Shown one piece after another: positions 1-8,774 of a DNA stretch of 64,000 nt. Numbering within the stretch: the first letter of the stretch is position 1; every line of letters starts with the position of its first letter. Source of the stretch: Heliomicrobium modesticaldum Ice1 (GTDB taxonomy: Bacteria > Bacillota > Desulfitobacteriia > Heliobacteriales > Heliobacteriaceae). The position numbers and the translations under genes are program-made. The notes beneath the pieces were generated by a model that was not told where the DNA came from, did no database searches, and saw only the letters and a list, made by a program, of their open reading frames with translations. The stretch is from NCBI RefSeq assembly GCF_000019165.1, contig NC_010337.2, positions 1,946,501-2,010,500 on the forward strand. The letters are read 5' to 3'.

Positions 1-1257
1 GGCTCTTATGAGCGGCTGCACCTGGCTCTGGGCGTCAACAACCTCGACGAGATCGGCGACGAGATCATGAGCTTTTTGCAGTTGCCGGACGTGTCGGCCG
101 CTTCCTTCTTCGACAAGCTGAAGGCGTTGCCGAAGTTGGCCCAGATCGGCAATTTTTTGCCCAAGACGGTGCGCACCGGTCCGGTGAAAGAGGTCATCGA
201 CCACGACCCCGACCTGACGAAGATCCCTGTGCTGACGACCTGGCCTGATGACGGTGGGCCCTTCATCACGCTGCCCATGGTCTTCACGAAAGACCCGGTC
301 ACAGGCAAGCGCAACGTAGGGATGTACCGCATGCAGGTGTACGACCGCAATACGACGGGCATGCACTGGCACCTGCACAAGCAAGGCGCCCAGCACATGG
401 CCGACGCGAAAGGCAAGTCGAAGCGGATGGAGGTGGCTGTGGCGCTCGGCGGCGATCCTGTCCTCTCCTATTCGGCCACGGCGCCGCTGCCGCCGGGGAT
501 CGATGAGATGCTGCTGGCCGGCTTTTTACGCAAAAGCCCAGTCGAGATGGTCAAGTGCGAGACCATCGATATCGAGGTGCCGGCCCATGCCGAGATCGTC
601 TTGGAGGGGTACGTCGATCCGGAGGAATTGCGCTGGGAAGGCCCCTTCGGTGACCATACGGGCTACTACTCGCTGGCCGACTACTATCCCGTTTTTCATG
701 TCACCTGTGTGACCCACCGTAAAAACCCGATTTACCCGGCGACAGTGGTAGGGCGGCCGCCCATGGAGGACAGCTACCTGGGCAAGGCGACGGAGCGCAT
801 CTTCCTGCCGCTGATGAAGCTGGTCTTGCCGGAAGTGGTCGATATGAACCTGCCCTGGGAGGGCGGCTTCCACAACCTGGTCGTCGTGTCGATCAAAAAG
901 AAATACCCCGGCCATGCCCGCAAGGTCATGTGCTCTCTCTGGGGCATGGGGCAGATGATGTTCGCCAAGACGATCGTCGTCGTCGATGAGGATGTGAACG
1001 TCCAGGACATGAGCGAGGTCTGGTGGCGGCTCTTCAACAACATCGACCCGCGCCGGGATATCATGTTCGTCGACGGACCCGTTGACGCCCTCGATCATGC
1101 GGCGCCGCTGCCTCACTACGGCTCCAAGATGGGCATCGACGGCACCCGCAAGTGGAAGTCGGAAGGGCATACCCGCGAGTGGCCTGAGGTGATGGTCATG
1201 TCGCCGGAGGTGCGTGAGCGGGTAGCGCGGCGTTGGAAGGAATACGGACTCGATTAA
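1..1257 (+). CDS. mqnL: UbiD-family decarboxylase, probable MqnL (5' end cut by window)
   Basis: The reading frame is open from base 1 and the first residues (GSYERLHLALGVNNLDEIGD) already match the interior of UbiD proteins, so the ATG at base 67 is not the true start; at least the N-terminal part lies outside the window. UbiD enzymes are prenylated-FMN-dependent, reversible non-oxidative decarboxylases of aromatic acids. Conserved blocks seen include MQVYDRNTTGMHWHLHKQGA and the WEGPFGDHTGYYS stretch that carries acid residues of the active site. The next genes are a UbiA prenyltransferase and mqnE-mqnA-mqnC, so the inferred role is decarboxylation of 1,4-dihydroxy-6-naphthoate (or its prenylated product) late in futalosine-route menaquinone synthesis. 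A UbiX-type flavin prenyltransferase would be expected upstream, out of view. Family sure, exact substrate inferred. Confidence 0.9.
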   Translation, partial: GSYERLHLALGVNNLDEIGDEIMSFLQLPDVSAASFFDKLKALPKLAQIGNFLPKTVRTGPVKEVIDHDPDLTKIPVLTTWPDDGGPFITLPMVFTKDPVTGKRNVGMYRMQVYDRNTTGMHWHLHKQGAQHMADAKGKSKRMEVAVALGGDPVLSYSATAPLPPGIDEMLLAGFLRKSPVEMVKCETIDIEVPAHAEIVLEGYVDPEELRWEGPFGDHTGYYSLADYYPVFHVTCVTHRKNPIYPATVVGRPPMEDSYLGKATERIFLPLMKLVLPEVVDMNLPWEGGFHNLVVVSIKKKYPGHARKVMCSLWGMGQMMFAKTIVVVDEDVNVQDMSEVWWRLFNNIDPRRDIMFVDGPVDALDHAAPLPHYGSKMGIDGTRKWKSEGHTREWPEVMVMSPEVRERVARRWKEYGLD

Positions 1258-1333
1258 GCAGGCAGTACTCATGTAGAAAGAGAATTATCGCGCTCACACC
1301 GACGAGCCGCTTCCTCTCAGGAGGGGAGACATC

Positions 1334-2203
1334 TTGTCAAATTCAACAAGCGCTCTGGGACGGGTCGGCACGTTCCTGGAAATGATCAAGTTTGAGCACA
1401 CCATCTTCGCGCTGCCCTTCGCCTACATGGGCGCGCTATTGGCCCAGATCCGCGTCCCCGACTGGCCGGTCCTCTTCTGGATCACCATGGCCATGGTGGG
1501 AGCGCGGACAGCGGCCATGACCTTGAACCGGCTGATTGACCGCCATATCGACCGGAAAAACCCGCGCACCGCCAGCCGGGCCATGGCTCGAGGGATCATC
1601 GGCGTCGGCGAAGCCTGGATCTATGTGGCCCTCAGCCTCGCCCTCCTGTTGTTTTCGGCGGCCATGCTTAATGCGACGGCCTTGCTCTTGTCGCCGCTGG
1701 CCCTTTTTGTGCTCGTCCTCTACTCTTATACGAAACGGTTTACCTGGGCCTGTCACTTTGTGCTCGGCCTGGCTCTGGGGGCCGCGCCTATGGGCGCTTG
1801 GATCGGTGTCAACGCCTCCGTCGACCCAACCGTCGTCGTGCTGGCCTTCGCCGTGCTCTTCTGGTCGGCCGGTTTTGATGTCATCTATGCCTGCCAAGAT
1901 GTCGACTTTGACCGCGCCCAGGGGCTTTATTCGATTCCGGCGCGCTTCGGGATCGCCCGGGGGCTGATGATTTCGCGGCTGCTCCATGTCCTGGCGCCGT
2001 TATTGTTGGTGACCGTGGGACTCATGCTTGGCTTAGGGACCTTCTACTACGTCGGTGTAGCCATATCGGCCGGCTTGCTGGTCTACGAGCATACCCTGGT
2101 GTCCCCCCATGATCTGAGCCGTCTCGACGCCGCCTTTTTCGCCATGAACGGCTACATCAGCATGACTATGTTTCTCTTCACCTTGTTGGACATCTTTTTC
2201 TGA
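1334..2203 (+). CDS. mqnP: UbiA-family prenyltransferase, probable MqnP
   Basis: Integral membrane prenyltransferase of 289 residues, the usual UbiA size, with about eight hydrophobic segments. The first Asp-rich metal/diphosphate site reads NRLIDRHIDRKNPRT (about residues 67-81) and the second reads ACQDVDFDRAQG (about 184-195), so both catalytic loops are intact. UbiA proteins attach a polyprenyl chain to an aromatic acceptor; beside mqnL and mqnEAC the acceptor is most likely a 6-naphthoate in menaquinone synthesis. The start is TTG at 1334 behind a strong AGGAGGGGAG at 1319-1328. The lipid donor could come from the heptaprenyl diphosphate synthase at 12120. A 4-hydroxybenzoate substrate cannot be excluded by sequence alone. 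Confidence 0.9.
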   Translation: MSNSTSALGRVGTFLEMIKFEHTIFALPFAYMGALLAQIRVPDWPVLFWITMAMVGARTAAMTLNRLIDRHIDRKNPRTASRAMARGIIGVGEAWIYVALSLALLLFSAAMLNATALLLSPLALFVLVLYSYTKRFTWACHFVLGLALGAAPMGAWIGVNASVDPTVVVLAFAVLFWSAGFDVIYACQDVDFDRAQGLYSIPARFGIARGLMISRLLHVLAPLLLVTVGLMLGLGTFYYVGVAISAGLLVYEHTLVSPHDLSRLDAAFFAMNGYISMTMFLFTLLDIFF

Positions 2204-2287
2204 ACGGATGAGGGTTCCCCACTTGTGGTCGATGACCGAAAATGACGAACCGTTCCGAAAAGCTTTGCCGGCGAATACTAGAACGGG

Positions 2288-3400
2288 GTGATACAGTTGG
2301 AAGAGTACTTTTCCCGCAGTCCTCTGGCCGATCTGATTCCCAAGGTGCAGGCAGGGGAACGCCTGTCCAAGGAAGAGGGGTTGCGCCTCTTTGAATCGAA
2401 TGACCTGCTGACCATCGGCTACCTGGCCGACCTGGTGCGCCGGCGCAAGAACGGCGACAATGTTTACTTCATCAACAACCGCCACATCAACCCGACCAAC
2501 GTCTGTGTCAACCGCTGCAAGCTCTGCGCCTTCGGCGTCGACAAGGGCACTGAGCGGGCATACCTGATGGACCTGGAGACGATCGAGGAGAAGGTCCGCG
2601 AATCCCTGGCGGCCAAACCATCGGAGATCCACATCGTCGGCGGCCTCGACCCTGATGTGCCCTTCCAGTTCCAGGTGGATATGCTGCGACGGGTCAAGGC
2701 GATCATGCCTGATACGATCATCCAGGCTTTTACGGCTGTGGAAATCGATTTTTTCGCAGAGCAGACAGGCAAATCGGTGCGGGAGGTGCTGGAGATCCTT
2801 CGGGAGGCCGGCTTGGACTCCCTGCCGGGCGGCGGCGCCGAGGTCTTCAGCCCCCGCGTCCGTGAGGAGATCTGTCCGAAAAAGATCTCCGGCGAACGTT
2901 GGCTGGAGGTACACGGCGAGGCCCACAAGCTGGGCATGAAGACGAACGCCACCATGCTCTACGGCCACATCGAGACGCTGGAAGAACGGGTCGACCACCT
3001 GATCCGGCTGCGGGAGCAGCAGGACAAGACGGGCGGTTTTCTGGCTTTCATCCCTCTGGCCTTTCACCCGAAAAATACGGAACTGGAAAATAGGGGTCTC
3101 TCCCGCACCACCGGCTATGATGACCTGAAGGTCCTCGCCGTGGCGCGGTTGATGCTCGACAACTTCGACCATATCAAGGCCTTCTGGATCATGATCGGGC
3201 CAAAGCTGGCCCAAGTGTCCCTCGCCTTCGGTGTCGACGACATCGACGGCACCGTGGTGGAGGAGAAGATCACCCACGCCGCCGGTGCCGAAGCGGGCAT
3301 GGTCATGACCCGCCGCGAACTGGTCGCCCTGATCCGCGCCGCCGGGCGCGTCCCCCTGGAGCGAGACACCCTCTACAATGTCGTGCGCAGGGAGTTTTGA
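2288..3400 (+). CDS. mqnE: Aminodeoxyfutalosine synthase (radical SAM)
   Basis: Radical-SAM enzyme that joins the enolpyruvyl-benzoate made by MqnA to the ribosyl group of S-adenosylmethionine, giving aminofutalosine. The 4Fe-4S motif is C73-x3-C77-x2-C80 (TNVCVNRCKLCAF). HIVGGLDPDVPF and the AFTAVEIDFF block are the MqnE versions of sequences that differ in MqnC (MQGGIHPD, SFSPPEI), which is why the two paralogues can be told apart. 370 residues is the normal length. The start is GTG at 2288 with only a weak GGGG-type ribosome site. The stop overlaps the mqnA start, indicating translational coupling. Confidence 0.93.
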   Translation: MIQLEEYFSRSPLADLIPKVQAGERLSKEEGLRLFESNDLLTIGYLADLVRRRKNGDNVYFINNRHINPTNVCVNRCKLCAFGVDKGTERAYLMDLETIEEKVRESLAAKPSEIHIVGGLDPDVPFQFQVDMLRRVKAIMPDTIIQAFTAVEIDFFAEQTGKSVREVLEILREAGLDSLPGGGAEVFSPRVREEICPKKISGERWLEVHGEAHKLGMKTNATMLYGHIETLEERVDHLIRLREQQDKTGGFLAFIPLAFHPKNTELENRGLSRTTGYDDLKVLAVARLMLDNFDHIKAFWIMIGPKLAQVSLAFGVDDIDGTVVEEKITHAAGAEAGMVMTRRELVALIRAAGRVPLERDTLYNVVRREF

Positions 3401-4257
3401 TGATGATTCGTCTGGGACGGGTTGACTATTTGAATGTGCTGCCCATCTACTACGCCTTTGAGTCGGGCGCCGTCCCCCTGACGGCTGACTTCGTCCGCGG
3501 CGTTCCGGCCTTCTTGAATGAAAAATTTTTGACAGGGGAGCTGGATATCACGCCCATCTCCTCGATCGCTTACGCCGGACAACCCCAGGCCGGCTGGGTG
3601 CTGCCCGATGTGTCGATCAGCGCCGACGGGCGGGTGGCTTCCATCTTGCTCTTTATACGCCGTCCGGTGCGGGAATTGAGTGGGGAGACGCTGGCTGTGA
3701 CTACATCATCAGCCACCTCGGTGGCACTTCTGAAAGTCCTCTTAAAGCGCCATTACGGCATCCGTTGCGCCCTCTCTCCCCAGCCGCCCGATCTCACCTC
3801 GATGCTGGCCGATCATCCGGCAGCCCTGCTCATCGGCGATGACGCGCTGCGGGCGGCGGAAGCGTTGCGGCAGGGCGGTCTCGGCAGGCTCGGGCTCCAT
3901 GACGTGATCGACCTCGGCCTCGTCTGGAAGGAGATGACGGGCCTGCCTATGGTCTATGCCCTCTGGGCCATCCGCCACGACTACGTGAAGCGTCAAGTTG
4001 GCGAGATCGACCGGGTGGCAGAGGCTTTCCGCCAGGCTCGCAACTGGTCTGACAAAAACCTGCAGGAGGTGCTCGTTGAGGCGCGGCGGCGTTACGAGTT
4101 CCCGATCGAGCTGCTGCAGGATTACTTCCAGACGATCCGCTATGATCTGGACAACCTCTACCAGCATGCGGCGGAAACTTTTTTCGCCGAAGCGGCGAAG
4201 GTCGGCGTCCTGCCCGGGCCGGTGAGGTTGAGGGTGTGGGGTCAAGATGAAGGATAA
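3400..4257 (+). CDS. mqnA: Chorismate dehydratase MqnA
   Basis: First committed enzyme of the futalosine pathway: removes water from chorismate to give 3-[(1-carboxyvinyl)oxy]benzoate. The N-terminus IRLGRVDYLNVLPIYYAFES and the block ELDITPISSIAYA are typical of the periplasmic-binding-protein-like MqnA fold. Two tandem ATG codons (3400 and 3403) follow the GGGAG at 3390-3394; 3403 has the better spacing, 3400 overlaps the mqnE stop as TGATG. The upstream TTG at 3397 is unlikely. The gene sits between the two radical-SAM enzymes and its end overlaps mqnC. MqnB or another aminofutalosine hydrolase is not present in the window. Confidence 0.92.
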   Translation: MMIRLGRVDYLNVLPIYYAFESGAVPLTADFVRGVPAFLNEKFLTGELDITPISSIAYAGQPQAGWVLPDVSISADGRVASILLFIRRPVRELSGETLAVTTSSATSVALLKVLLKRHYGIRCALSPQPPDLTSMLADHPAALLIGDDALRAAEALRQGGLGRLGLHDVIDLGLVWKEMTGLPMVYALWAIRHDYVKRQVGEIDRVAEAFRQARNWSDKNLQEVLVEARRRYEFPIELLQDYFQTIRYDLDNLYQHAAETFFAEAAKVGVLPGPVRLRVWGQDEG

Positions 4258-5416
4258 AGAAAAAGGAGATGCCTTGCCGCAGGAAAACTCCGGCACGCAA
4301 GGGGTTTCCTTGACGTGGGAAAATCCCTGGCAAAGCGGCCTTGCAAAAGGTTCGGACTGGCGGCGTATCCTGCACAAGGCCAGCCGCGGCGAACGGCTCA
4401 GCCTGGAGGAGGGTGTCGTCCTCTTGACAGAGGCTGACCTGATTCCCTTGGGCGTTGTCGCTCGAGAGGTCAGCGAGCGCTTCCACCCCGACGGTCGAGT
4501 GACCTTCGTCATTGATCGCAACATCAACTACACCAACATCTGTGTCACCGGCTGCCGATTCTGCGCTTTTTACCGCCCGCCGGGCCACCCGGAGGGCTAT
4601 GTCCTTTCCCGAGAGGCGATCTTCCAGAAGATCGAGGAGACCGTCGCTGTCGGCGGCACCCAGATCCTGATGCAAGGCGGCATCCATCCCGACCTGGGGC
4701 TGGCCTGGTTTGAGGAACTCTTACGGGCGGTCAAAGCCCGTTTTCCCATCCATATCCACTCTTTTTCTCCGCCGGAGATCGTCTTCCTGGCTGAAAAAGA
4801 AGGCCTGTCTTTGGAGGCGGTCATCGGCAGGCTCCATGCTGCCGGCCTCGACTCGATACCTGGCGGCGGGGCCGAAATCCTCGATGACCGGGTGCGGCAG
4901 GTGATCAGCCCGCGCAAGATCGGCTGGCGGCGCTGGATGGACGTGATGCAGACAGCCCATCGCCTCGGCTTGCGCACCACAGCCACCATGATGTACGGTT
5001 CCGTGGAAAGCCCTGAAGAGCGAGTCCGGCACATGATCCGGGTGCGGGAGGCGCAGGACGAGACAGGCGGCTTCACCGCCTTCATTCCCTGGAGTTATCA
5101 GCCAGATCATACCGATCTGGGAGGAACGGGCACGACGGGGGTCGAATACCTGAAAACACTTGCCCTTTCTCGCCTGATGCTCGATAATGTTCCCAACATC
5201 CAGGCCTCCTGGGTCACTCAGGGCGCCAAGATGGGCCAGGTGGCCCTGGCCTTCGGCGCCAACGACTTCGGCGGCACCATGCTGGAGGAAAACGTCGTCC
5301 GGGCCGCCGGCGTAACGCATCGCGTCCCGATGGACGAGATTGTGCGGGCCATCGGTGACGCAGGCAAGCGTCCGGCCCAGCGCGATACCCTGTACCGGAT
5401 TCTCCGGGAGTTCTGA
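4247..5416 (+). CDS. mqnC: Cyclic dehypoxanthine futalosine synthase (radical SAM)
   Basis: Radical-SAM cyclase that converts dehypoxanthine futalosine to its cyclic form, the ring-building step of futalosine-route menaquinone synthesis. Cluster motif C99-x3-C103-x2-C106 (NICVTGCRFCAF), followed by YRPPGHPEGY, MQGGIHPD, IHSFSPPEI and GLDSIPGGGAEIL, all MqnC hallmarks. The ATG at 4247 overlaps the mqnA stop, but a TTG at 4274 lies 5 bases after a strong AAAAGGAG (4261-4268) and is a serious alternative start; it would remove nine residues. Its stop overlaps the ribosome site of tatC, so tatC is probably the last gene of this operon. Confidence 0.93.
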   Translation: MKDKEKGDALPQENSGTQGVSLTWENPWQSGLAKGSDWRRILHKASRGERLSLEEGVVLLTEADLIPLGVVAREVSERFHPDGRVTFVIDRNINYTNICVTGCRFCAFYRPPGHPEGYVLSREAIFQKIEETVAVGGTQILMQGGIHPDLGLAWFEELLRAVKARFPIHIHSFSPPEIVFLAEKEGLSLEAVIGRLHAAGLDSIPGGGAEILDDRVRQVISPRKIGWRRWMDVMQTAHRLGLRTTATMMYGSVESPEERVRHMIRVREAQDETGGFTAFIPWSYQPDHTDLGGTGTTGVEYLKTLALSRLMLDNVPNIQASWVTQGAKMGQVALAFGANDFGGTMLEENVVRAAGVTHRVPMDEIVRAIGDAGKRPAQRDTLYRILREF

Positions 5417-5432
5417 GGAGGCGACCGGCCCC

Positions 5433-6206
5433 ATGACGGAATCTAATCACGACGAAAAAACAATGCCTTTGACGGAACACCTGGAAGAGTTACGGGTGGT
5501 GCTGATCTGGGTGCTGGTGGCCGCCGTGGCGGGCACGGTTGTGGCCTACAACTGGAACCAAGAATTGATCGCCCTGCTGACGAAACCGATGGGGGACCTG
5601 GGGATCAAGCCGGTCATCGTCCGACCGGCGGAAGGTTTTTTCGCCTCAATTAAAGTGTCTTTTTTTGCGGGGTTGATCGTCGCCTCGCCTGTCATCTTAT
5701 GGAAGATCTGGTCTTTCGTCATGCCGGCACTCTATCCCCATGAGCGCAAGTGGGTCTACATCATCCTGCCTATCTCGGTGCTGCTGTTGGTATTAGGCGT
5801 CCTTTTCGCCTTTTACACGGTCTACCCCATCGGGGTGACCTTTTTGATCACCTTTGGCGATTTTACACCCATGATCTCCATCAGTGAGTACCTCTCCTTC
5901 GCGCTCTGGTTCATCCTCCCCTTTGGCCTTGTCTTTCAGATGCCTCTGGTGCTGATGTTCCTCGTCCGCCTCGGTGTTGTCGATCACCATTTCTTGGCGA
6001 GATACCGTCGGTATGCGCTTTTGCTCATGTTCGTTATCGCCGCTATCTTCACGCCGACGCCGGATGTGATCTCCCAGACCCTTATGGCGGCGCCCATGTA
6101 TCTGCTCTATGAGATCAGCATCTGGATCGCCCGCTGGATCGGCCCGAAGAAGAGAGCAGAGGCCGAAGCCGGAGGGGAAGACGCCCCCATAAGAGATGTG
6201 CCGTGA
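5433..6206 (+). CDS. tatC: Sec-independent translocase subunit TatC
   Basis: Core membrane receptor of the twin-arginine export pathway, which moves folded, often cofactor-bearing proteins across the membrane. The 257-residue product has six predicted hydrophobic helices and the conserved N-terminal MPLTEHLEELR, the F-x-A-S-I-K-V-S-F block and the periplasmic P-Y-E-like loop regions. An in-frame upstream ATG at 5340 lies inside mqnC and is rejected; ATG 5433 follows TGAGGAGG (5414-5421). A tatA homologue is 5.6 kb downstream at 11838 rather than adjacent. Placement after menaquinone genes fits export of quinone-linked redox proteins, but that link is inference. Confidence 0.93.
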   Translation: MTESNHDEKTMPLTEHLEELRVVLIWVLVAAVAGTVVAYNWNQELIALLTKPMGDLGIKPVIVRPAEGFFASIKVSFFAGLIVASPVILWKIWSFVMPALYPHERKWVYIILPISVLLLVLGVLFAFYTVYPIGVTFLITFGDFTPMISISEYLSFALWFILPFGLVFQMPLVLMFLVRLGVVDHHFLARYRRYALLLMFVIAAIFTPTPDVISQTLMAAPMYLLYEISIWIARWIGPKKRAEAEAGGEDAPIRDVP

Positions 6207-6246
6207 CAAGAACAGGGGAAAGGGTTGGGAAAGATGCATAAAAAAC

Positions 6247-6275
6247 AGCGAGCCTTTGCGGCCTCGCTTTTTTTT
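6247..6275 (+). terminator. Intrinsic terminator after tatC
   Basis: A GCGAG-CC / GG-CCTCGC hairpin with a single bulged base is followed by eight T. It closes the mqn-tatC transcription unit. Confidence 0.8.
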
Positions 6276-6348
6276 ATGGTCATGAAAGCCTTTCGCAGGT
6301 TAGTCTTACCTGAACTGAAACAGGTGGTACAGAACCGAATCCAAAGTA

Positions 6349-6357
6349 TGCTATAAT
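6349..6357 (+). promoter_or_regulatory. Extended -10 sigma-A promoter upstream of hemerythrin gene
   Basis: TGCTATAAT is a perfect extended -10 element. No good -35 box is seen at 17 bases upstream, as is usual for extended -10 promoters. It lies about 87 bases before the hemerythrin start. Confidence 0.55.
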
Positions 6358-6443
6358 CACAGTACGACGAATCATGACTGCTGCATGCCCGGCGTTTACA
6401 CTTCAGATCCGCTTGAACAACGGAACAGGAAAGGAGTCGACCG

Positions 6444-6836
6444 ATGAGAGTGGAGTGGACGGACGAGTTGTCCATCGGGATAGGCATCATAGACGATCAG
6501 CATATGAAACTGGTAGAACGGGTTAACGCCTTTGTCGACGCGGTGGAATGCCGGGACGACCGTAAAATCGAGGAAACGGTCAATTATCTGATCGGCTATA
6601 CGATTCAACACTTCGGTGCGGAAGAGTTGATCATGCTCCGCAACGGCTATGACGATTTCAAAAAGCATCGGGAAGAACATAACTGGTTTATTAAAATGGT
6701 CTATGACGTTAATAAGGAGTTGCTCGACAAAGGGTTGAGCCAGGAACGCCTGGACCAGGTCCGTGAACTGCTGGTCAGTTGGATCGTCAACCATATCAAA
6801 GTCTCCGACAAGCGGATCGGCGAGGTCATCCGGTGA
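6444..6836 (+). CDS. Bacteriohemerythrin
   Basis: Single-domain non-heme di-iron oxygen-binding protein of 130 residues. All expected ligands are visible: H20, H56, E60, H75, H79, H117 and D122, in the order H...HxxxE...HxxxH...HxxxxD. Start ATG 6444 is preceded by AAGGAG at 6431-6436. The family binds O2 reversibly and serves in oxygen sensing, delivery or scavenging; in a strict anaerobe protection or sensing is likely. It is followed closely by cheC and cheD, suggesting a part in aerotaxis, but it carries no signalling domain of its own, so that is inference. Confidence 0.93.
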   Translation: MRVEWTDELSIGIGIIDDQHMKLVERVNAFVDAVECRDDRKIEETVNYLIGYTIQHFGAEELIMLRNGYDDFKKHREEHNWFIKMVYDVNKELLDKGLSQERLDQVRELLVSWIVNHIKVSDKRIGEVIR

Positions 6837-6862
6837 CCGCCGAGATAGTTGAGGTGAAATCT

Positions 6863-7513
6863 ATGCAGGACTTTATCCGGGATATGAGCGACTTTCATCT
6901 CGATGTGCTGCGGGAAGTGAGCAACATCGGTGCCGGAAATGCGGCGACGGCACTGTCGCGCCTGCTGGGCAAGCCGGTCGATATGCGCGTCAACCGGGTG
7001 CTTTCTCTGCCCTTTAACGACATCACCGAGTATGTGGGCGGCGCCGAAAACCTGGTAGCTACCGTCTTCTCCCGCATCGAAGGCGATATCGCCGGCAACA
7101 TGCTTTTTGTGATGGGCGCCGCCGAAGGCAGGGCGCTGGTGCGCGATGTGACCGGTGAATCAGGCGAGAGTGAGGAGCTTTCCGACATGGCCCAGTCTGT
7201 GCTTCAGGAGGTGGGGAACATCCTCTCGGGCTCTTACTTGACGGCCCTCTCCGATTTCACCGGTTTTGATTTGCGGACGAGCGTGCCCTCCCTCTGCGTC
7301 GACATGGCAGGGGCGATCCTGAGCTTCGGGTTGATGGAAACGGGAAAGAGCAGCGACTTCGCTATCCTGATCGATGGGGAGATCTCTCCCGGCGTGGAGA
7401 TAGGGAACGAAAAGGTCCAGGGCGCAACGGGCCATATCTTCCTGCTGCCCGATCCAGAGGCGTTCAGCAGAATCTTTTTTGCTTTGGGAGTACACCGCTA
7501 TGGCAGTCATTAA
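6863..7513 (+). CDS. cheC: CheC, CheY-P phosphatase
   Basis: Chemotaxis adaptation protein that dephosphorylates CheY-P. Both pseudo-symmetric active-site helices are present, each with the Glu/Asn pair: REVSNIGAGNAATAL near residue 17 and QEVGNILSGSYLTAL near residue 116. 216 residues is the normal length. ATG 6863 follows GAGGTG (6851-6856); upstream in-frame ATG/GTG codons overlap the hemerythrin gene and lack ribosome sites. Its 3' end overlaps cheD by 14 bases, matching the known CheC-CheD functional pair. Confidence 0.92.
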   Translation: MQDFIRDMSDFHLDVLREVSNIGAGNAATALSRLLGKPVDMRVNRVLSLPFNDITEYVGGAENLVATVFSRIEGDIAGNMLFVMGAAEGRALVRDVTGESGESEELSDMAQSVLQEVGNILSGSYLTALSDFTGFDLRTSVPSLCVDMAGAILSFGLMETGKSSDFAILIDGEISPGVEIGNEKVQGATGHIFLLPDPEAFSRIFFALGVHRYGSH

Positions 7514-7979
7514 AGTCGGTATCGCCGATTCCAACATCGCCAAAGCGCCCGATTCGATCTGCACGCTGGGCCTCGGTTCCTGCGTAGGGGTCACCCTCTT
7601 TGACGACGTGCGAAAAATCGCCGGCATGGTCCATGTGATGCTGCCGTCGACGGAACTGGCTCGGACCAGCACCTACAAAAAGGCCAAGTTCGCCGACTCA
7701 GGCGTGCCGGAATTGGTCGATATGCTGGTGCAAGCCGGGGCTTCGCGCACCCGATTGAAGGCGAAGATGGCCGGCGGCGCCCGTATGTTCAGCTTTGAAG
7801 ACAGTGCCAAAAGCATCGGCCTGCGCAACATCGAGGCCTGCAAGGAGGCTTTGCGCAAGCTCGGCATCCCGCTCGTGGCTGAGGATACAGGAGGGAGTCA
7901 TGGCCGGACGATCGAGGCCTTTCCCGATACGGGCGTCCTTGAGGTGAGGACGGTATCGAAACCGATCATTCGAATCTGA
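7500..7979 (+). CDS. cheD: CheD, chemoreceptor glutamine deamidase
   Basis: Deamidates glutamines on chemoreceptors and binds CheC, stimulating its phosphatase activity. The catalytic triad is seen as T22, C28 and H45 (CTLGLGSCVGV and GMVHVMLPS). The start ATG 7500 lies inside the end of cheC with a GGGAG at 7486-7490. 159 residues, normal length. No receptor, cheA or cheY is nearby, so the pair must work with components encoded elsewhere. Confidence 0.93.
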   Translation: MAVIKVGIADSNIAKAPDSICTLGLGSCVGVTLFDDVRKIAGMVHVMLPSTELARTSTYKKAKFADSGVPELVDMLVQAGASRTRLKAKMAGGARMFSFEDSAKSIGLRNIEACKEALRKLGIPLVAEDTGGSHGRTIEAFPDTGVLEVRTVSKPIIRI

Positions 7980-8005
7980 TGAAGAAGGTCAAGAAGCGAA
8001 AAAAA

Positions 8006-8045
8006 CGCCCTGCCGCGGGAGCATTGCGGCAGGGCGCTATTTTTT
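8006..8045. terminator. Bidirectional terminator between cheD and the minus-strand ferredoxin gene
   Basis: A perfect 11-bp stem (CGCCCTGCCGC / GCGGCAGGGCG) has six A before it and a T-rich run after it, so it can stop transcription arriving from cheD and from the convergent gene ending at 8063. Confidence 0.85.
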
Positions 8046-8062
8046 GCTTTTGCGTTGGCCTG

Positions 8063-8743
8063 TTAAACCGATTCCTGGGCGGGACGGTTTGTGCTCGTAT
8101 CGACACCGCTTCGCTTGATCACGCCGCGCGGACAGGCGCTGGCGCATTCGCCGCAACGGATGCAGGCGGCATCGGCGATGGGGGCCACCTGGGACTCTTT
8201 GTAGCTGACGATGGGGATTTGCATGGGACATTTGCGTTCACAGATCCGGCATTCCTTGCAGTCTGCGGCGATGGTCATGGCACCGGCGCGACCGCGCAGG
8301 GCAGCCACCCAACTGGACATGACGCCCATGGGGCAGATGACGCACCAGGAGCGGGTCTTGTAGAGGATGCCCAGAACGAGCCCGATGGTCCCCGAGATAA
8401 TGCCCATGGTGATGAAGACAGAACCGATCTTGTAGAGGTCGCCGCCGGTCAGGCTGAGCCGCCAGATAAAGGCAGACATGAAAACGGCGAAGAAGATGTT
8501 GCGGGCATGTTTCGATTTCAGCCAGGCGGGTACAGGCTTTTTCCGGTTGAAACCGAGGAATTTGTCGTAAAGGAGGCCGCGGGGACAGAGGGACCCGCAC
8601 CATTTGCGTCCGTCCGAGGCGGCGAGGACCATGGCTGTGCCCATGCAGAGGGCCATTGCGTAGCCGAAGATAGGATAGTAGAGACCCAGGGAGAGATAGG
8701 CCAGCGGGATGAGGAAGGCGATGCTCTTATACTTCTGTTGCAC
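8063..8743 (-). CDS. NapH/MauN-like membrane polyferredoxin
   Basis: Membrane-bound iron-sulfur protein of 226 residues. Order seen: two N-terminal hydrophobic segments, CGSLCPRG near residue 50, two more membrane segments, CVICPMG near 133, then two complete 4Fe-4S motifs of the CxxCxxCxxxCP type (CKECRICERKCP, CIRCGECASACP). This layout matches the NapH/NosR-C-terminal family, which passes electrons between quinol and a soluble partner. The start is GTG at 8743 behind AAGGAGG (8751-8757, minus strand). The partner is not in the window; the adjacent FAD protein may or may not be connected. Confidence 0.85.
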   Translation of the reverse strand: MQQKYKSIAFLIPLAYLSLGLYYPIFGYAMALCMGTAMVLAASDGRKWCGSLCPRGLLYDKFLGFNRKKPVPAWLKSKHARNIFFAVFMSAFIWRLSLTGGDLYKIGSVFITMGIISGTIGLVLGILYKTRSWCVICPMGVMSSWVAALRGRAGAMTIAADCKECRICERKCPMQIPIVSYKESQVAPIADAACIRCGECASACPRGVIKRSGVDTSTNRPAQESV

Positions 8744-8774
8744 AGTTATACCTCCTTCTTTTGATGTCGTCGAT

